DNA from: Candidatus Poribacteria bacterium
Lineage (GTDB): Bacteria > Poribacteria > WGA-4E > WGA-3G
Direction of reading: 5' to 3'
Assembly (NCBI GenBank): GCA_022824265.1
Contig: JAJEAG010000058.1
Location: forward strand, 1 to 40,176
Length of the DNA: 40,176 nucleotides
Below the pieces are notes generated by a model, which ran no database searches, was not told where the DNA came from, and saw only the letters and a program-made list of their open reading frames with translations. This document shows positions 1 through 10,384 of this stretch, piece by piece (position 1 is the stretch's first letter; every line of letters starts with the position of its first letter). The position numbers were made by a program, and so were the translations under genes.

Positions 1-120
1 TGGCAAGATACTTACAGGAAACTTGCCATTAGCTACGATAAACTCAAAGAAACCCGTTTAGGGTTTCGGTATTTGGCATATTCAATGATAAACTTACGAG
101 TGACTTTCAACGATGTTTAG
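1..120 (+). mobile_element. C-terminal tail of a DDE (IS5-like) transposase, cut by the window edge
   Basis: Frame 1 is open from the first base to a TAG at 118-120 and gives 39 residues. They include RKLAISYDKL and LGFRYLAYSMINLRV. This pattern (an Arg/Lys-rich strand, a spacer, then a hydrophobic helix ending in INLR) resembles the last residues of IS5-type DDE transposases. Only the tail is inside the window, so family and completeness cannot be judged. It ends 12 bases before the first ATG of the next gene, which itself looks truncated at its 5' end; the element therefore probably inserted into that gene. The assignment rests on a short stretch and is tentative. Confidence 0.5.
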
Positions 121-132
121 TTCGTACTCGCT

Positions 133-1074
133 ATGAGTTCAGTTGAAGAAACAGGGTTGCCTACTGTTGTTAAGAGTCATCCTTCTGCAGCAGAAAATAA
201 CTTCTTCTGGTCAGCCCCCAAAAAGCGCAATCAGGAAATTGTTTTAAAATATCAAGAAAAATATGTGGATAAGCTTCTTTCTGAGACGTTACCTTATGGA
301 CACATCCTCTACTGTATGGACAACGAGACGGCAGTTACACCTGCCTGGGGTGAATATTGGTCAACTTACATCAAGAATCGATCAGCCGAGTTCGGACGTG
401 GTGTTGAAACGACTGAGATGTGGAACCCGTGGGAAATAGATCATAGTCAACATCAAAATACAAAGGATCATCCGGAAATATATTCGTTTTGTGATATATC
501 ACAGAATAATACACAGAAACGCCAGACACATTGGGACAATGCACAGAGATATAGAGCAGAACTTTCACCGATACGTCCTATCAATAATGTTAAGATATAC
601 GGTGCAGATACCGGAAAATATGGTAAAACACAAGATGGGTTAGCAAGGTTCTGGCGAAATATCTTCGGAGGTTTTGCATCCGCACGGTTCCATCGTCCAC
701 CTAACGGACTTGGCTTGGGGAAGACAGCACAAGCGAGCCTAAAGGGTATGCGTATGCTCACAGACGAAATAGATGTGTTTATGTGTGAACCAAACAATGA
801 TCTGCTCTCTAATAGAGAAGAGAATGAAGCTTATGTCTTCGCAAATCCGGGTAAGGAATATGCTGTCTATTTTCCAAAAGGTGGTTCAGTTGATCTTGAT
901 TTGAGTGCTTTTGATAAGACAGATGTAAAAACAGTAACTATCAGATGGCTAAATATACGACATAGTAGATGGACAAAGAAAAAGGAAATGACCCTAACCG
1001 ATAATCTTACATTAACTACTCCGACTGAAGCGCATTGGGCTGTTTTAATTCAGGTTTTAATTCAGGCAAAATGA
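133..1074 (+). CDS. Glycoside-hydrolase-like protein with C-terminal collagen-binding-like domain, probably 5'-truncated
   Basis: The 313-residue product resembles the second half of TIM-barrel hydrolases that end in the 'putative collagen-binding domain of a collagenase' seen with DUF4038-type enzymes. Visible pieces are ILYCMDNETAVTPAWGEYW (about residues 58-76), a barrel strand with an acidic residue at its end as in clan GH-A enzymes, and YAVYFPKGGSVDLDLS (about 240-255), typical of the C-terminal beta domain. The first residues already read like barrel interior (EETGLPTVVKSHP), there is no signal peptide, and no clear ribosome-binding site precedes the ATG. Transposase coding ends 12 bases upstream. 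I infer an IS insertion removed the N-terminal half, so the gene is probably non-functional. Substrate unknown. Confidence 0.6.
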   Translation: MSSVEETGLPTVVKSHPSAAENNFFWSAPKKRNQEIVLKYQEKYVDKLLSETLPYGHILYCMDNETAVTPAWGEYWSTYIKNRSAEFGRGVETTEMWNPWEIDHSQHQNTKDHPEIYSFCDISQNNTQKRQTHWDNAQRYRAELSPIRPINNVKIYGADTGKYGKTQDGLARFWRNIFGGFASARFHRPPNGLGLGKTAQASLKGMRMLTDEIDVFMCEPNNDLLSNREENEAYVFANPGKEYAVYFPKGGSVDLDLSAFDKTDVKTVTIRWLNIRHSRWTKKKEMTLTDNLTLTTPTEAHWAVLIQVLIQAK

Positions 1075-1095
1075 TGTTCATAGGAACACGAATGA

Positions 1096-1126
1096 TATCC
1101 TATTATACAATTAAAATAGTAGGATA
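1096..1126. terminator. Hairpin downstream of the truncated hydrolase gene (possible terminator)
   Basis: TATCCTATTAT (1096-1106) pairs with ATAGTAGGATA (1116-1126), with one G-U wobble and a 9-nt loop. A small second hairpin, ACGGAAATCCGT, follows at 1126-1137. There is no strong U run, so termination is only a possibility. It separates the hydrolase fragment from the ATP synthase promoter. Confidence 0.35.
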
Positions 1127-1248
1127 CGGAAATCCGTTATTTATCCTTGATGTCCTAACACTGCGATAGCAGTAAGTTTCTTTATCTTGCATGTTTTTAT
1201 GTCGTTGTAATATTGATACAAACTTAACTTGAATAAATCCCAATATTT

Positions 1249-1277
1249 TTGCATTAACATAAATCATATAGTATAAT
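1249..1277 (+). promoter_or_regulatory. Sigma-70-type promoter of the ATP synthase operon
   Basis: TTGCAT (1249-1254) and a perfect TATAAT (1272-1277) are separated by 17 bp. Transcription would start near 1284, about 55 nt before the atpZ start codon. It is the only strong promoter-like match found between the hydrolase fragment and the operon. Confidence 0.7.
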
Positions 1278-1339
1278 ATATACTGTTGCTTAAGGTGGAA
1301 CATGTCCTCATATCATTTTCATTTACGGGAGTAACCGCA

Positions 1340-1639
1340 ATGTTTAAACGTCGGTTAGACCAATTCAACCGTGAAAATGTTGGAATGTTTGACCTCGCCT
1401 CAATAGGTATAACACTTGCGCTCGCTATTGTTATCGGTTTTTTCGGTGGTAAGTGGATTGGAGGTAAATTAGGCAACGCTGATATCGGGTCGTATATTGG
1501 TTTTGCGATTGGAACCGCTGCAGGTTTCATTGAAATGTTCCGTTCAGTAGCACGGTGGAACCGGCAACTGGAACGTATGGAAAAACAGAAACGAGACGCT
1601 GCACAGCAAGATCAAGAAACTGAAGAAAACAACCCTTGA
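1340..1639 (+). CDS. atpZ: AtpZ/AtpI-type ATP synthase accessory membrane protein
   Basis: A 99-residue protein with two transmembrane helices (about residues 16-37 and 48-68) and a charged, glutamine-rich C-terminal tail. It matches the small F0F1-ATPase accessory family (PF09527-like) encoded first in many atp operons and linked to Mg2+ uptake or c-ring assembly. The ATG at 1340 is chosen because GGAG at 1328-1331 sits 8 nt upstream; an in-frame ATG at 1286 would begin almost at the predicted transcription start and lacks a ribosome-binding site. It is the first gene of the operon and lies 58 bp before atpI. Confidence 0.85.
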   Translation: MFKRRLDQFNRENVGMFDLASIGITLALAIVIGFFGGKWIGGKLGNADIGSYIGFAIGTAAGFIEMFRSVARWNRQLERMEKQKRDAAQQDQETEENNP

Positions 1640-1697
1640 AACTATCGAGAATCAACATTGATTCGTTGTTGTTTTGACAAAGGAGTCACCTATTTAA

Positions 1698-2105
1698 ATG
1701 GGTCCCACGCTTGAATTTGGTGACCGATTTATTCGTCACGTTTATGTCGTAACAATCTTCCTTACAGTTGCAATTGCTGTAGTGTTGTTAGTCATCAAAC
1801 GTGCTACACTTCCAAGTTTTTTAATCGGTAGTGCTATTGGTCTGAGTATGTTTTGGTCGATTGAATTCGTGATACGCAGACTGTTGCGACCAGGGAAAAC
1901 ACAGAAAACGAAGTATTTGCTTGGATTTATCGCACTCGGAAAATATACAATACTCGGTGTACTCCTCTATTTTTTGTTTCAAATGAAGTGGTTGAATATA
2001 TATGCATTCGGTGGAGGAATAGTTTTAGTACAAGTTGCTATTATCATTAAAGCAGTCGGTTTGATGATAACAATTCTTAGAAATAAAGATCCTGAACAAC
2101 CTTAA
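1698..2105 (+). CDS. atpI: ATP synthase subunit I
   Basis: A 135-residue, very hydrophobic protein with four predicted transmembrane helices (roughly residues 15-33, 38-58, 73-93 and 98-122) separated by short basic loops such as RRLLRPGKTQKTK. Size, topology and position directly before atpB fit the AtpI family, a non-structural factor that helps assemble the c-ring. AGGAG (1681-1685) precedes the ATG by 12 nt. Sequence conservation in this family is low, so operon position is a large part of the call. Confidence 0.85.
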   Translation: MGPTLEFGDRFIRHVYVVTIFLTVAIAVVLLVIKRATLPSFLIGSAIGLSMFWSIEFVIRRLLRPGKTQKTKYLLGFIALGKYTILGVLLYFLFQMKWLNIYAFGGGIVLVQVAIIIKAVGLMITILRNKDPEQP

Positions 2106-2157
2106 AATATACATAGGTGAAGAATATAACCCACATCTAAAAAGTCAACAATACAAG

Positions 2158-3042
2158 ATGAAAAAAATTTCGTTTATTTGCTTGGTCGTTGCTCTCTCTT
2201 TTATAGCAATGGCTGGCACATTCGCAGAAGCAGATACTTATGCAGATGAATCTCACGCGGATGAACATGGTAAAACCCCTATACAACACTACGGTTACCG
2301 TTCGTGGTTCTCTCCTATATCACAGTTATTACCAAATAATATAATTCCTGAACCCGGTGTATGGCATCAACCAGACTTAATCCCCAACACGTTATTTGTA
2401 GTTCTTTTATTAACTATATTTTTCTTTTTTGCAACCCGCAAATTGAAGCGGATTCCTGAAGGAAATGGACAGACGTTATTAGAAGTATTTGTTGGTGGAA
2501 TAACGGATTTCTTCGGTGGTATCTTGGGGGAAGACGGCAAAAAATATCTGCCTTTTGTAGGTTCATTTTTTATCTTCATACTCTCACTAAACTATATTGG
2601 ACTCATCCCAGGTTTTCAAGCCCCAACAGCAGATTTAAATACAACACTTGCTCTCGGATTAACCGCTGTAATCGGTGTCCAGATTATCGCCATAAAAGAA
2701 AATGGGTTCGGAGGCTATCTGAAACATTTGATTGGGAATCCTACGTGGTTAGGATTTTTAATGTTCCCTATTGAGGTAGTTGCGCAGTTATCACGTGCAG
2801 GGTCACTTGCTATCCGTCTATTTGGGAATATCTTTGGAGAAAAATCAGTTGTTATTCAACTTACAGGACTTGGCATTATCTCCGTTGGGTCTTTTTTCCT
2901 ACCGATTCCGGTTCAAGTGCCGATGATGTTTTTTGCTATGTTTGGGGGACTTCTACAAGCGTTCGTTTTCACACTCTTAACAACTATATATATAGTGCTG
3001 TTTATAGAGCACCATGACGAAGCGCATGAAGCGCATCATTAA
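2158..3042 (+). CDS. atpB: ATP synthase Fo subunit a
   Basis: Subunit a forms the two half-channels for ions next to the c-ring. The 294-residue protein has the hallmark helix LSRAGSLAIRLFGNIFGE, in which R220 corresponds to the essential arginine (R210 in E. coli), and a last helix with GLLQAFVFTLLTTIYI. Several hydrophobic helices span residues 75-282. The N-terminus reads as a signal peptide (MKKISFICLV through about residue 25), followed by an acidic, His-containing stretch; E. coli subunit a has no such peptide. The C-terminus is His/Glu-rich (EHHDEAHEAHH). It lies 52 bp after atpI and 54 bp before the atpE ATG. Confidence 0.97.
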   Translation: MKKISFICLVVALSFIAMAGTFAEADTYADESHADEHGKTPIQHYGYRSWFSPISQLLPNNIIPEPGVWHQPDLIPNTLFVVLLLTIFFFFATRKLKRIPEGNGQTLLEVFVGGITDFFGGILGEDGKKYLPFVGSFFIFILSLNYIGLIPGFQAPTADLNTTLALGLTAVIGVQIIAIKENGFGGYLKHLIGNPTWLGFLMFPIEVVAQLSRAGSLAIRLFGNIFGEKSVVIQLTGLGIISVGSFFLPIPVQVPMMFFAMFGGLLQAFVFTLLTTIYIVLFIEHHDEAHEAHH

Positions 3043-3096
3043 CTCTTATATTTGACAAGTGTTATCTTGTCCATTTTTGTCCAAGGAGGACATTTC

Positions 3097-3423
3097 ATGA
3101 TTTACTTAGCAGTGTTAGCGTTTGGCGTAACTTTAGGATTGCCGATCGCTGTTATTTTTGCTTCAAGAGCACAAGGTGCCGCTACAAGTACCGCTCTGGA
3201 AGGGATTGCCCGTCAACCAGAATCAGCAGCGAAAATTCAAACCGCGATGATTATTGGTTTGGCTCTCATTGAATCACTCGTAATCTATGCGTTGCTCATG
3301 TTCTTTCTTTTGCTTCCAAAACTCCCCGGTGTTGATGTAAATCCAGACACAATTGATGTACAAGAAGCAATAGAAGCTGCGCGCGAAGCACCAGCAAGTG
3401 ATGACAACGCATCCCTTGAATAA
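3097..3423 (+). CDS. atpE: ATP synthase Fo subunit c with acidic C-terminal tail
   Basis: Subunit c forms the rotating ring that carries ions. The 108-residue product has the helical hairpin with the polar loop ARQPE and the ion-binding glutamate in LALIESLVIY. The helix-1 glutamine (AQG) lies where Q32 of Ilyobacter or Q29 of Spirulina falls. After helix 2 there is an unusual tail of about 30 residues with nine acidic side chains; ordinary c subunits of about 75-85 residues stop near the membrane. The ATG at 3097 is chosen because AAGGAGG (3083-3089) lies 7 nt upstream; an in-frame TTG at 3052 has no such signal. Confidence 0.96.
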   Translation: MIYLAVLAFGVTLGLPIAVIFASRAQGAATSTALEGIARQPESAAKIQTAMIIGLALIESLVIYALLMFFLLLPKLPGVDVNPDTIDVQEAIEAAREAPASDDNASLE

Positions 3424-3449
3424 AGTAACATTAATAAATACTTGACTCT

Positions 3450-3497
3450 AACATGTTGGGTATCTAAACAGTTACTGCCCCAACATGTTGGGGTATC
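3450..3497. repeat. Two copies of a palindromic AACATGTTGGG(G)TATC repeat between atpE and atpF
   Basis: AACATGTTGGGTATC (3450-3464) and AACATGTTGGGGTATC (3482-3497) are direct repeats. Each is centred on the palindrome AACATGTT, and the centres are 32 bp apart, about three helical turns. The second copy sits in a perfect 16-bp palindrome, CCCCAACATGTTGGGG (3478-3493), which could also form a short RNA hairpin. No U run follows, so it is not an obvious terminator. It may be an operator or an mRNA-processing/stability element that sets c-subunit stoichiometry. Confidence 0.6.
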
Positions 3498-3572
3498 AAC
3501 ACATTACACGTTATTTGTGTGGATTGACTATTTCCTACTACGTATTACATGTTTACTATGTAGAGACCGTTT

Positions 3573-4163
3573 ATGAAAAAATTATATACATGTTGTCTTA
3601 TTCTAATAGGTGTCTGTGTAACAAGTGTATTCGCCGCTGAGGCTCCTGCTGGTGGTGGATTATTGTCGGACCTCGGTATTGATCCAAAAACCATTCTGGT
3701 ACAGGTACTCGGTTTTCTTATTGTGCTTCTTGTTTTATGGATATTCGTTTTCGGTAAAGTCGGTGGACTCTTAGAGGAACGTCGCAACGAAATCACTACG
3801 CAGATAGAACAACTCAAAACTGACAGAGAAGAATTGGATCGTCTGACTGCTGAAACACGGCAACGTTTAGGCGATATTGAAAATGAGTCGCAAGCCAAGA
3901 TCCAAGCTGCTATTGATCAGGGTAATACAGAACGACAGCAAATTGTTGATCAAGCACGGCAAGAAGCTGCAGATGAAATTGCAAGAGCACGTGCTGAGAT
4001 TCAGCGTGAAAAAGATGATGCTATTTCTGAACTGCGCGGTGTTGTTGCTGAACTCGCAATTGATGCAGCCGGGAAAATCATAAGTGCAGAACTCAACCCA
4101 GAGAGACACCACAATATCATTGATGCATCCATCAGCAGATTGTCAACGGATCCGCCTCAGTAA
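3573..4163 (+). CDS. atpF: ATP synthase Fo subunit b with signal-peptide-like N-terminus
   Basis: Subunit b is the peripheral stalk that holds F1 to subunit a. The 196-residue protein has a transmembrane helix at about residues 42-61 (ILVQVLGFLIVLLVLWIFVF), then a long charged coiled coil rich in Glu, Gln, Arg and Ala (about 65-170), ending in VAELAIDAAGKIISAEL, typical of the delta-contacting end. Residues 1-22 look like a cleavable signal peptide (MKKLYTCCLILIGVCVTSVFA), which would place the short segment before the helix in the periplasm. The 149-bp gap after atpE is among the longer gaps in the operon and contains the palindromic repeats. The ribosome-binding site is weak. Confidence 0.95.
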   Translation: MKKLYTCCLILIGVCVTSVFAAEAPAGGGLLSDLGIDPKTILVQVLGFLIVLLVLWIFVFGKVGGLLEERRNEITTQIEQLKTDREELDRLTAETRQRLGDIENESQAKIQAAIDQGNTERQQIVDQARQEAADEIARARAEIQREKDDAISELRGVVAELAIDAAGKIISAELNPERHHNIIDASISRLSTDPPQ

Positions 4164-4213
4164 AGCTTTCAAGTTACTTTTGGATCGTTATTATTTATAG
4201 GTGAAAACGAACA

Positions 4214-4753
4214 ATGAGAGACATTCGGGTCGCAAAACCTTATGCTCGTGCCTTATACGAAGCGGCTGTTGAACAGAATGCATTAGAATCTATCATTGCT
4301 GATATTGAAAAGATGCAAGCGTTGATTGAACAGTCAGAGGAGTTGAAACAATTTATCAGCTCACCTTTGCTATCCCCGCAAATCAAAAGCGACACATTTC
4401 AGCAACTTTTTTCAGATGGGATGCATCCTTTGACACTTAATTTCTTCAAACTTCTTGCACAAAAGCAGCGCGAACGTTATCTTGTGGCAATAATGGATGT
4501 ATTTTCAGAGATCGTTGATGAGGCAGCTGGTAGGATTGTCGCAAAAGTAACAACAGCAGTAGCGATAACACAAGACCAAGAGCAAAGGCTTGTACAGCAA
4601 TTAAGTGCATATTCGGGAAAACAGGTGCGGTTGGAAACTGAAACTGATGAACGGATTCAAGGTGGGTTTATAGTGCAGTTAGGCGACACCGTTTTTGATG
4701 CAAGCGTCGCTACACAACTACAACGTTTGAAACGACAACTTGCAAAAGGGTAA
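4214..4753 (+). CDS. atpH: ATP synthase F1 subunit delta
   Basis: Subunit delta joins the b stalk to the top of the alpha/beta hexamer. The 179-residue length is normal. It starts with the family motif AKPYARALYEAA (residues 7-18), has an all-helical N-terminal domain to about residue 105, and ends with a beta-rich domain containing RIVAKVTTA and GGFIVQLGDTVFDASV, the conserved C-terminal signature. AGGTGA lies about 10 nt before the ATG. It follows atpF by 50 bp and precedes atpA by 89 bp. Confidence 0.96.
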   Translation: MRDIRVAKPYARALYEAAVEQNALESIIADIEKMQALIEQSEELKQFISSPLLSPQIKSDTFQQLFSDGMHPLTLNFFKLLAQKQRERYLVAIMDVFSEIVDEAAGRIVAKVTTAVAITQDQEQRLVQQLSAYSGKQVRLETETDERIQGGFIVQLGDTVFDASVATQLQRLKRQLAKG

Positions 4754-4842
4754 TCAGCTGTACATATTGTAGTAAATTCCACGTAATTCACAAGTTTCTC
4801 AACTGAATGAAGACAATTGCGAACCCATAGAGGATTGAAAAT

Positions 4843-6456
4843 ATGGCAAGAGAAGTCCGTCCGGACGAAATATCAAATATCCTTAAACAACAACTCCAAC
4901 AATTTGAACAGGACGTGGATGTCTATGACTCCGGTACTGTGCTGGAGGTAGGCGATGGTATCGCGCGGGTTCATGGACTTGCTAACGCGATGGCAAGTGA
5001 AATGATTGAATTCCCGAACGATATTTATGGAATCGCTTTCAACCTTGAAGAAGACAACGTCGGTTGTGTGCTGTTCGGAGAAGACCAACTTATACATGAA
5101 GGCGACACTGTCAAACGCACTGGTAGACTCCCGGAAGTTCCAGTAGGTGAAGCACTCCTCGGACGAATCGTTGATGCACTCGGACAACCTATTGATGGAT
5201 TGGGAGATATCCAAACTGAACATAGACTCCCCGTGGAACAGAAAGGGTTAGGTATCGTTCAACGTCAACCCGTCAGTGAACCACTTTATACCGGCTTAAA
5301 AGCCATTGACAGTTTAACACCAATTGGTAGAGGACAACGAGAACTCATCATCGGTGACCGACGAACAGGAAAAACTGCAATTGCAATAGACGCTATACTC
5401 AGTCAAAAGAATACAGATGTTTATTGTATCTATGTTGCTATCGGTCAAAAAGGTTCAACGTTGGCGCAAGTTGCGAATACGCTTCGTGAACATAATGCAC
5501 TGGAATACACAACCATTGTTTCTGCTCCAGCAAGTGCACCATCTCCACTACAATATCTCGCTCCTTACTCTGGCACATCAATGGCAGAATACTTCTGTCA
5601 TAACGGCAAACACGCGCTTATCGTCTACGATGACTTGACGAAACATGCTTGGGCATACAGACAGATGTCCTTGCTTTCACGTAGACCTCCTGGTCGTGAG
5701 GCATATCCGGGTGATGTGTTCTATCTACACTCACGTTTGTTGGAACGCGCAGCAAAACTCAGTGATGAATTGGGTGGTGGCTCTCTCACTGCATTGCCGA
5801 TTATTGAAATTTTTGAAGGTGATTTGACGACATATATCCCAACGAATGTTATCTCTATTACCGATGGACAGATATATTTGACTACGGATCTGTTTAACCA
5901 AGGTGTTAGACCTGCAATAGATGTCGGTACATCTGTGTCGCGTGTGGGAGGGGATGCACAGGTTAAGGCGATGAAATCGGATGAAGTTGCTGGAACCCTA
6001 AAACTTGATCTTGCAAGTTTCAGAGAAGTTGCTGCTTTCGCACAATTTGGGTCTGATTTGGATGAGTTAACACAATCTCTTCTTACACGAGGGACACGTC
6101 TCGTGGAATTGCTGAAACAACCACAATATGAACCGATGCCTGTTGAGCGGGAAGTCGCTTCAATCTTCTGTGGAACAAATGGCTATTTAGATGAAGTACC
6201 TGAATCGGAAGTGGCGAGATTTGAGTCTGAATTCTTGCAATACCTTGACAGGAATCATGCAGAACTCCTTGCAGAAATCGCAGAAACCGGTTTGTTAGGT
6301 GATGAATTGCTTGAAACTATGCATGCTGCTGTAAAGGCATTCATGGAAAATTGGAGTGAGACACCATCAGCACAAATAGAAGCGGTGTCATCCGAAGATT
6401 CCTCCACAGAGGAAGAACAGACAGAGACCGAGGCAGCACCAACTGAAGGTGAATAA
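4843..6456 (+). CDS. atpA: ATP synthase F1 subunit alpha
   Basis: Alpha is the non-catalytic nucleotide-binding subunit of the F1 hexamer. The 537-residue product has the beta-barrel N-domain ([16 protein letters not shown], about 31-46), the P-loop GDRRTGKT at 171-178, the strand-end [16 protein letters not shown], and [10 protein letters not shown] with the arginine finger R367. The C-terminal helical domain is followed by about 30 extra residues rich in Glu, Ser and Thr ([16 protein letters not shown]), an acidic tail not seen in typical alpha subunits of about 500-515 residues. GAGG at 4830-4833 is the ribosome-binding site. The stop codon is only 2 bp before atpG, indicating coupled translation. 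Confidence 0.98.
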   Translation: MAREVRPDEISNILKQQLQQFEQDVDVYDSGTVLEVGDGIARVHGLANAMASEMIEFPNDIYGIAFNLEEDNVGCVLFGEDQLIHEGDTVKRTGRLPEVPVGEALLGRIVDALGQPIDGLGDIQTEHRLPVEQKGLGIVQRQPVSEPLYTGLKAIDSLTPIGRGQRELIIGDRRTGKTAIAIDAILSQKNTDVYCIYVAIGQKGSTLAQVANTLREHNALEYTTIVSAPASAPSPLQYLAPYSGTSMAEYFCHNGKHALIVYDDLTKHAWAYRQMSLLSRRPPGREAYPGDVFYLHSRLLERAAKLSDELGGGSLTALPIIEIFEGDLTTYIPTNVISITDGQIYLTTDLFNQGVRPAIDVGTSVSRVGGDAQVKAMKSDEVAGTLKLDLASFREVAAFAQFGSDLDELTQSLLTRGTRLVELLKQPQYEPMPVEREVASIFCGTNGYLDEVPESEVARFESEFLQYLDRNHAELLAEIAETGLLGDELLETMHAAVKAFMENWSETPSAQIEAVSSEDSSTEEEQTETEAAPTEGE

Positions 6457-6458
6457 CA

Positions 6459-8796
<2,338 letters not shown>

Positions 8797-8847
8797 GTAT
8801 TGGCTGTCAGTTAACAGCAATCGGCTTTCAGAAAGAGACTCAATCTT

Positions 8848-9258
8848 ATGCAGAGCAGAAGTTTTCACCTTGAAATTCGGTCACCGGAAAAACTGATATA
8901 TGAAGGCGATGTGACCAGCGTCCAAGCACCAGGCGTGGAAGGCAACTTCCAGATTCTATATGGTCACATCCCTTTTCTTACAGCATTAGATGTTGGTGAA
9001 ATCCGTATCAACGAATCAGCAGATTCTCAGCAATCCATGGCAACAAGTGGTGGAGTATTTGAAGTGCTCCGCACTGGTGTCACTGTATTAGTTGAAACAG
9101 CGGAATGGGCATCGGATATTGACGTTGCGCGTGCTGAAAGTGCCTTTGAACGTGCCAAAGAACAACTCGCTGAAGATTCCCCCGACCTGAATCGTCCCCG
9201 TGCTGAGGCAGCTCTTGCCCGCGCACAAAATCGGATTAAGGTTGTCAGTAATGCGTAA
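8848..9258 (+). CDS. atpC: ATP synthase F1 subunit epsilon
   Basis: Epsilon sits at the foot of gamma and can inhibit ATP hydrolysis. The 136-residue protein has the N-terminal beta-sandwich (LEIRSPEKLIYEGDVTSVQA, then GVEGNFQILYGHIPFLTAL) and a C-terminal helical hairpin from about residue 88 (DIDVARAESAFERAKEQL, then RAEAALARAQNRIKV). The normal length suggests the regulatory helices are present. It is the last gene of the atp operon, 51 bp after atpD; the 3' flank holds only a weak four-base-pair GC hairpin followed by GTTTTC near 9253-9271, so the true transcript end is uncertain. Confidence 0.96.
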   Translation: MQSRSFHLEIRSPEKLIYEGDVTSVQAPGVEGNFQILYGHIPFLTALDVGEIRINESADSQQSMATSGGVFEVLRTGVTVLVETAEWASDIDVARAESAFERAKEQLAEDSPDLNRPRAEAALARAQNRIKVVSNA

Positions 9259-9320
9259 TCGCACGCGTTTTCTTGTTAGAAATTCCACTTACATACACGC
9301 ATAGGGAAAGGGCATTTTAG

Positions 9321-9450
9321 TTAAGCGGAACTTACCAACTTTTCAATGTTCCATTTGATAGTTGGTGGTGGAAGTAGTTCATTTTCTTGCTTTGCGATTT
9401 CTATCCACTCATCAACAATTTCACATAACTCACGATATACCTCAACTTCA
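9321..9450 (-). pseudogene. C-terminal remnant of a HicB-like antitoxin
   Basis: Reading the minus strand to the TAA at 9321-9323 gives a stretch that includes LCEIVDEWIEIAKQENELLPPP. It resembles the last helix and proline-rich end of HicB/DUF1902-type antitoxins (aliphatic helix with EWIE, then PxPxP). There is no start codon with a ribosome-binding site and no partner toxin, so this is a fragment. The 5' boundary is not sharp because the antisense of the neighbouring coiled-coil remnant stays open. Family assignment is tentative. Confidence 0.35.
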
Positions 9451-9546
9451 TCAGCAGAGGAAAGAGCTGAGACAGCTGAGGCAGAAGTTGCCCGACTTCA
9501 AGAGGAACTAAAACGTCTACAAACTACATCTAAACCGTCAAAGTAA
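9448..9546 (+). pseudogene. Coiled-coil tail of a Uma2/DUF820-type protein (remnant)
   Basis: The last 33 codons before the TAA at 9544-9546 read as a short coiled coil, ERAETAEAEVARLQEELKRL. Uma2-family (DUF820) proteins typically end like this, and the nuclease domain expected before it is absent. The upstream part of the open frame is antisense to the HicB-like remnant. The end overlaps the 3' end of the minus-strand PhyH gene by 17 bp. It is probably the scar of a rearrangement; other coiled-coil proteins could leave the same trace. Confidence 0.35.
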
Positions 9547-10354
9547 CCTCGTCCTGTTTTACAATTTCCTTGATATGTCCATAAGGTTCGGATGCTATCA
9601 ATTCCAGCGTCTCAGGTGATAACCTATCAATAATAGGCTCTGGTAAGCTATGTTTACCAGCATATTGTGGAAAATACCGCATGACAAGAAACCGTCTGTC
9701 TCGATCCTTCGGTTTCCACCGCAGCACCCCATGTGTTAGCAGCTCCGAAATTATCACAATATCGCCTGCCTTTGGTGTGATGTTCACAAAAACAGGATCT
9801 TCAATCGGATCAATACCATCCGATTCGTCAAGAGTCAGTAGCTGCTTTGGACGATCAAATTCACTCTTATGCGAACCGGGAATAACAATGAGACCACCAT
9901 CACCCGGATAGACATCCGTAAAATAGGGAAAGCAGACGAAGTTATCACAGTAGATACGTCCGTTGTGTGCTTCATATCGAGTGCTATACCATCCGTAGTC
10001 ATCACGCGCACAGTGCAGTCCACCCGGATTGACATGTGCATTTTCTCCGGTCTTCCACAGATCATGCTTATCATGCTTGAGTGAACCTCTGCCAAATCTG
10101 GGTTGATTGTCTGTCAATTCCTTGATGATAGTCCATAGTGCAGGATGCATCGTCAAACATTCAAGCGACTTGTCAAAAGCGAATCCGTGTTGATGAAGTC
10201 CACGTTGTTCAAAACCGGGTGGCAACTCATCAGGTGGTGTCGTGATGTATCTATCAACTGCTTCAGATGCCTCTGCTAAGGCATCTCCAGTAATCACATT
10301 TTTCAAGTGAAGATAGCCTGTTACATCAAATAGATAACGTTGTTTCGGTGTCAT
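9530..10354 (-). CDS. Phytanoyl-CoA dioxygenase (PhyH) family protein
   Basis: A 274-residue protein of the Fe(II)/2-oxoglutarate PhyH family. The core contains TDVYPGDGGLIVIPGSHKSE (about 146-165), the family signature, and ELLTHGVLRW, in which H208 should be the distal iron ligand. Arginines in DRDRRFLVMRY (217-227) could bind 2-oxoglutarate. A canonical HxD pair is not obvious; H114 in GGLHCARDD is the best candidate for the first histidine, so iron binding is not certain. GAGGAA lies about 8 nt before the ATG. It follows the second PhyH gene by 30 bp and ends the minus-strand operon. Substrate unknown. Confidence 0.88.
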   Translation of the reverse strand: MTPKQRYLFDVTGYLHLKNVITGDALAEASEAVDRYITTPPDELPPGFEQRGLHQHGFAFDKSLECLTMHPALWTIIKELTDNQPRFGRGSLKHDKHDLWKTGENAHVNPGGLHCARDDYGWYSTRYEAHNGRIYCDNFVCFPYFTDVYPGDGGLIVIPGSHKSEFDRPKQLLTLDESDGIDPIEDPVFVNITPKAGDIVIISELLTHGVLRWKPKDRDRRFLVMRYFPQYAGKHSLPEPIIDRLSPETLELIASEPYGHIKEIVKQDEVTLTV

Positions 10355-10384
10355 ATATGTTCCTCGTTGAAATGAGCATGAGAT

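Noticed and set aside
1286-1339. Extended starts for several genes (for example 1286 for atpZ, 3052 TTG for atpE, 11314 for PhyH 2, 22214 for the sigma factor, 36676 TTG for gspD 2).
   Set aside because: In each case a downstream start has a well-spaced ribosome-binding site or the upstream one coincides with the predicted transcription start.
3097-3423. Sodium-binding signature in subunit c (Gln in helix 1, Glu-Ser in helix 2).
   Set aside because: The residue after ES is Leu, as in cyanobacterial and chloroplast H+-type rings (ESLTIY), not the Thr of Na+ rings. Gln and Glu-Ser alone do not show sodium coupling.
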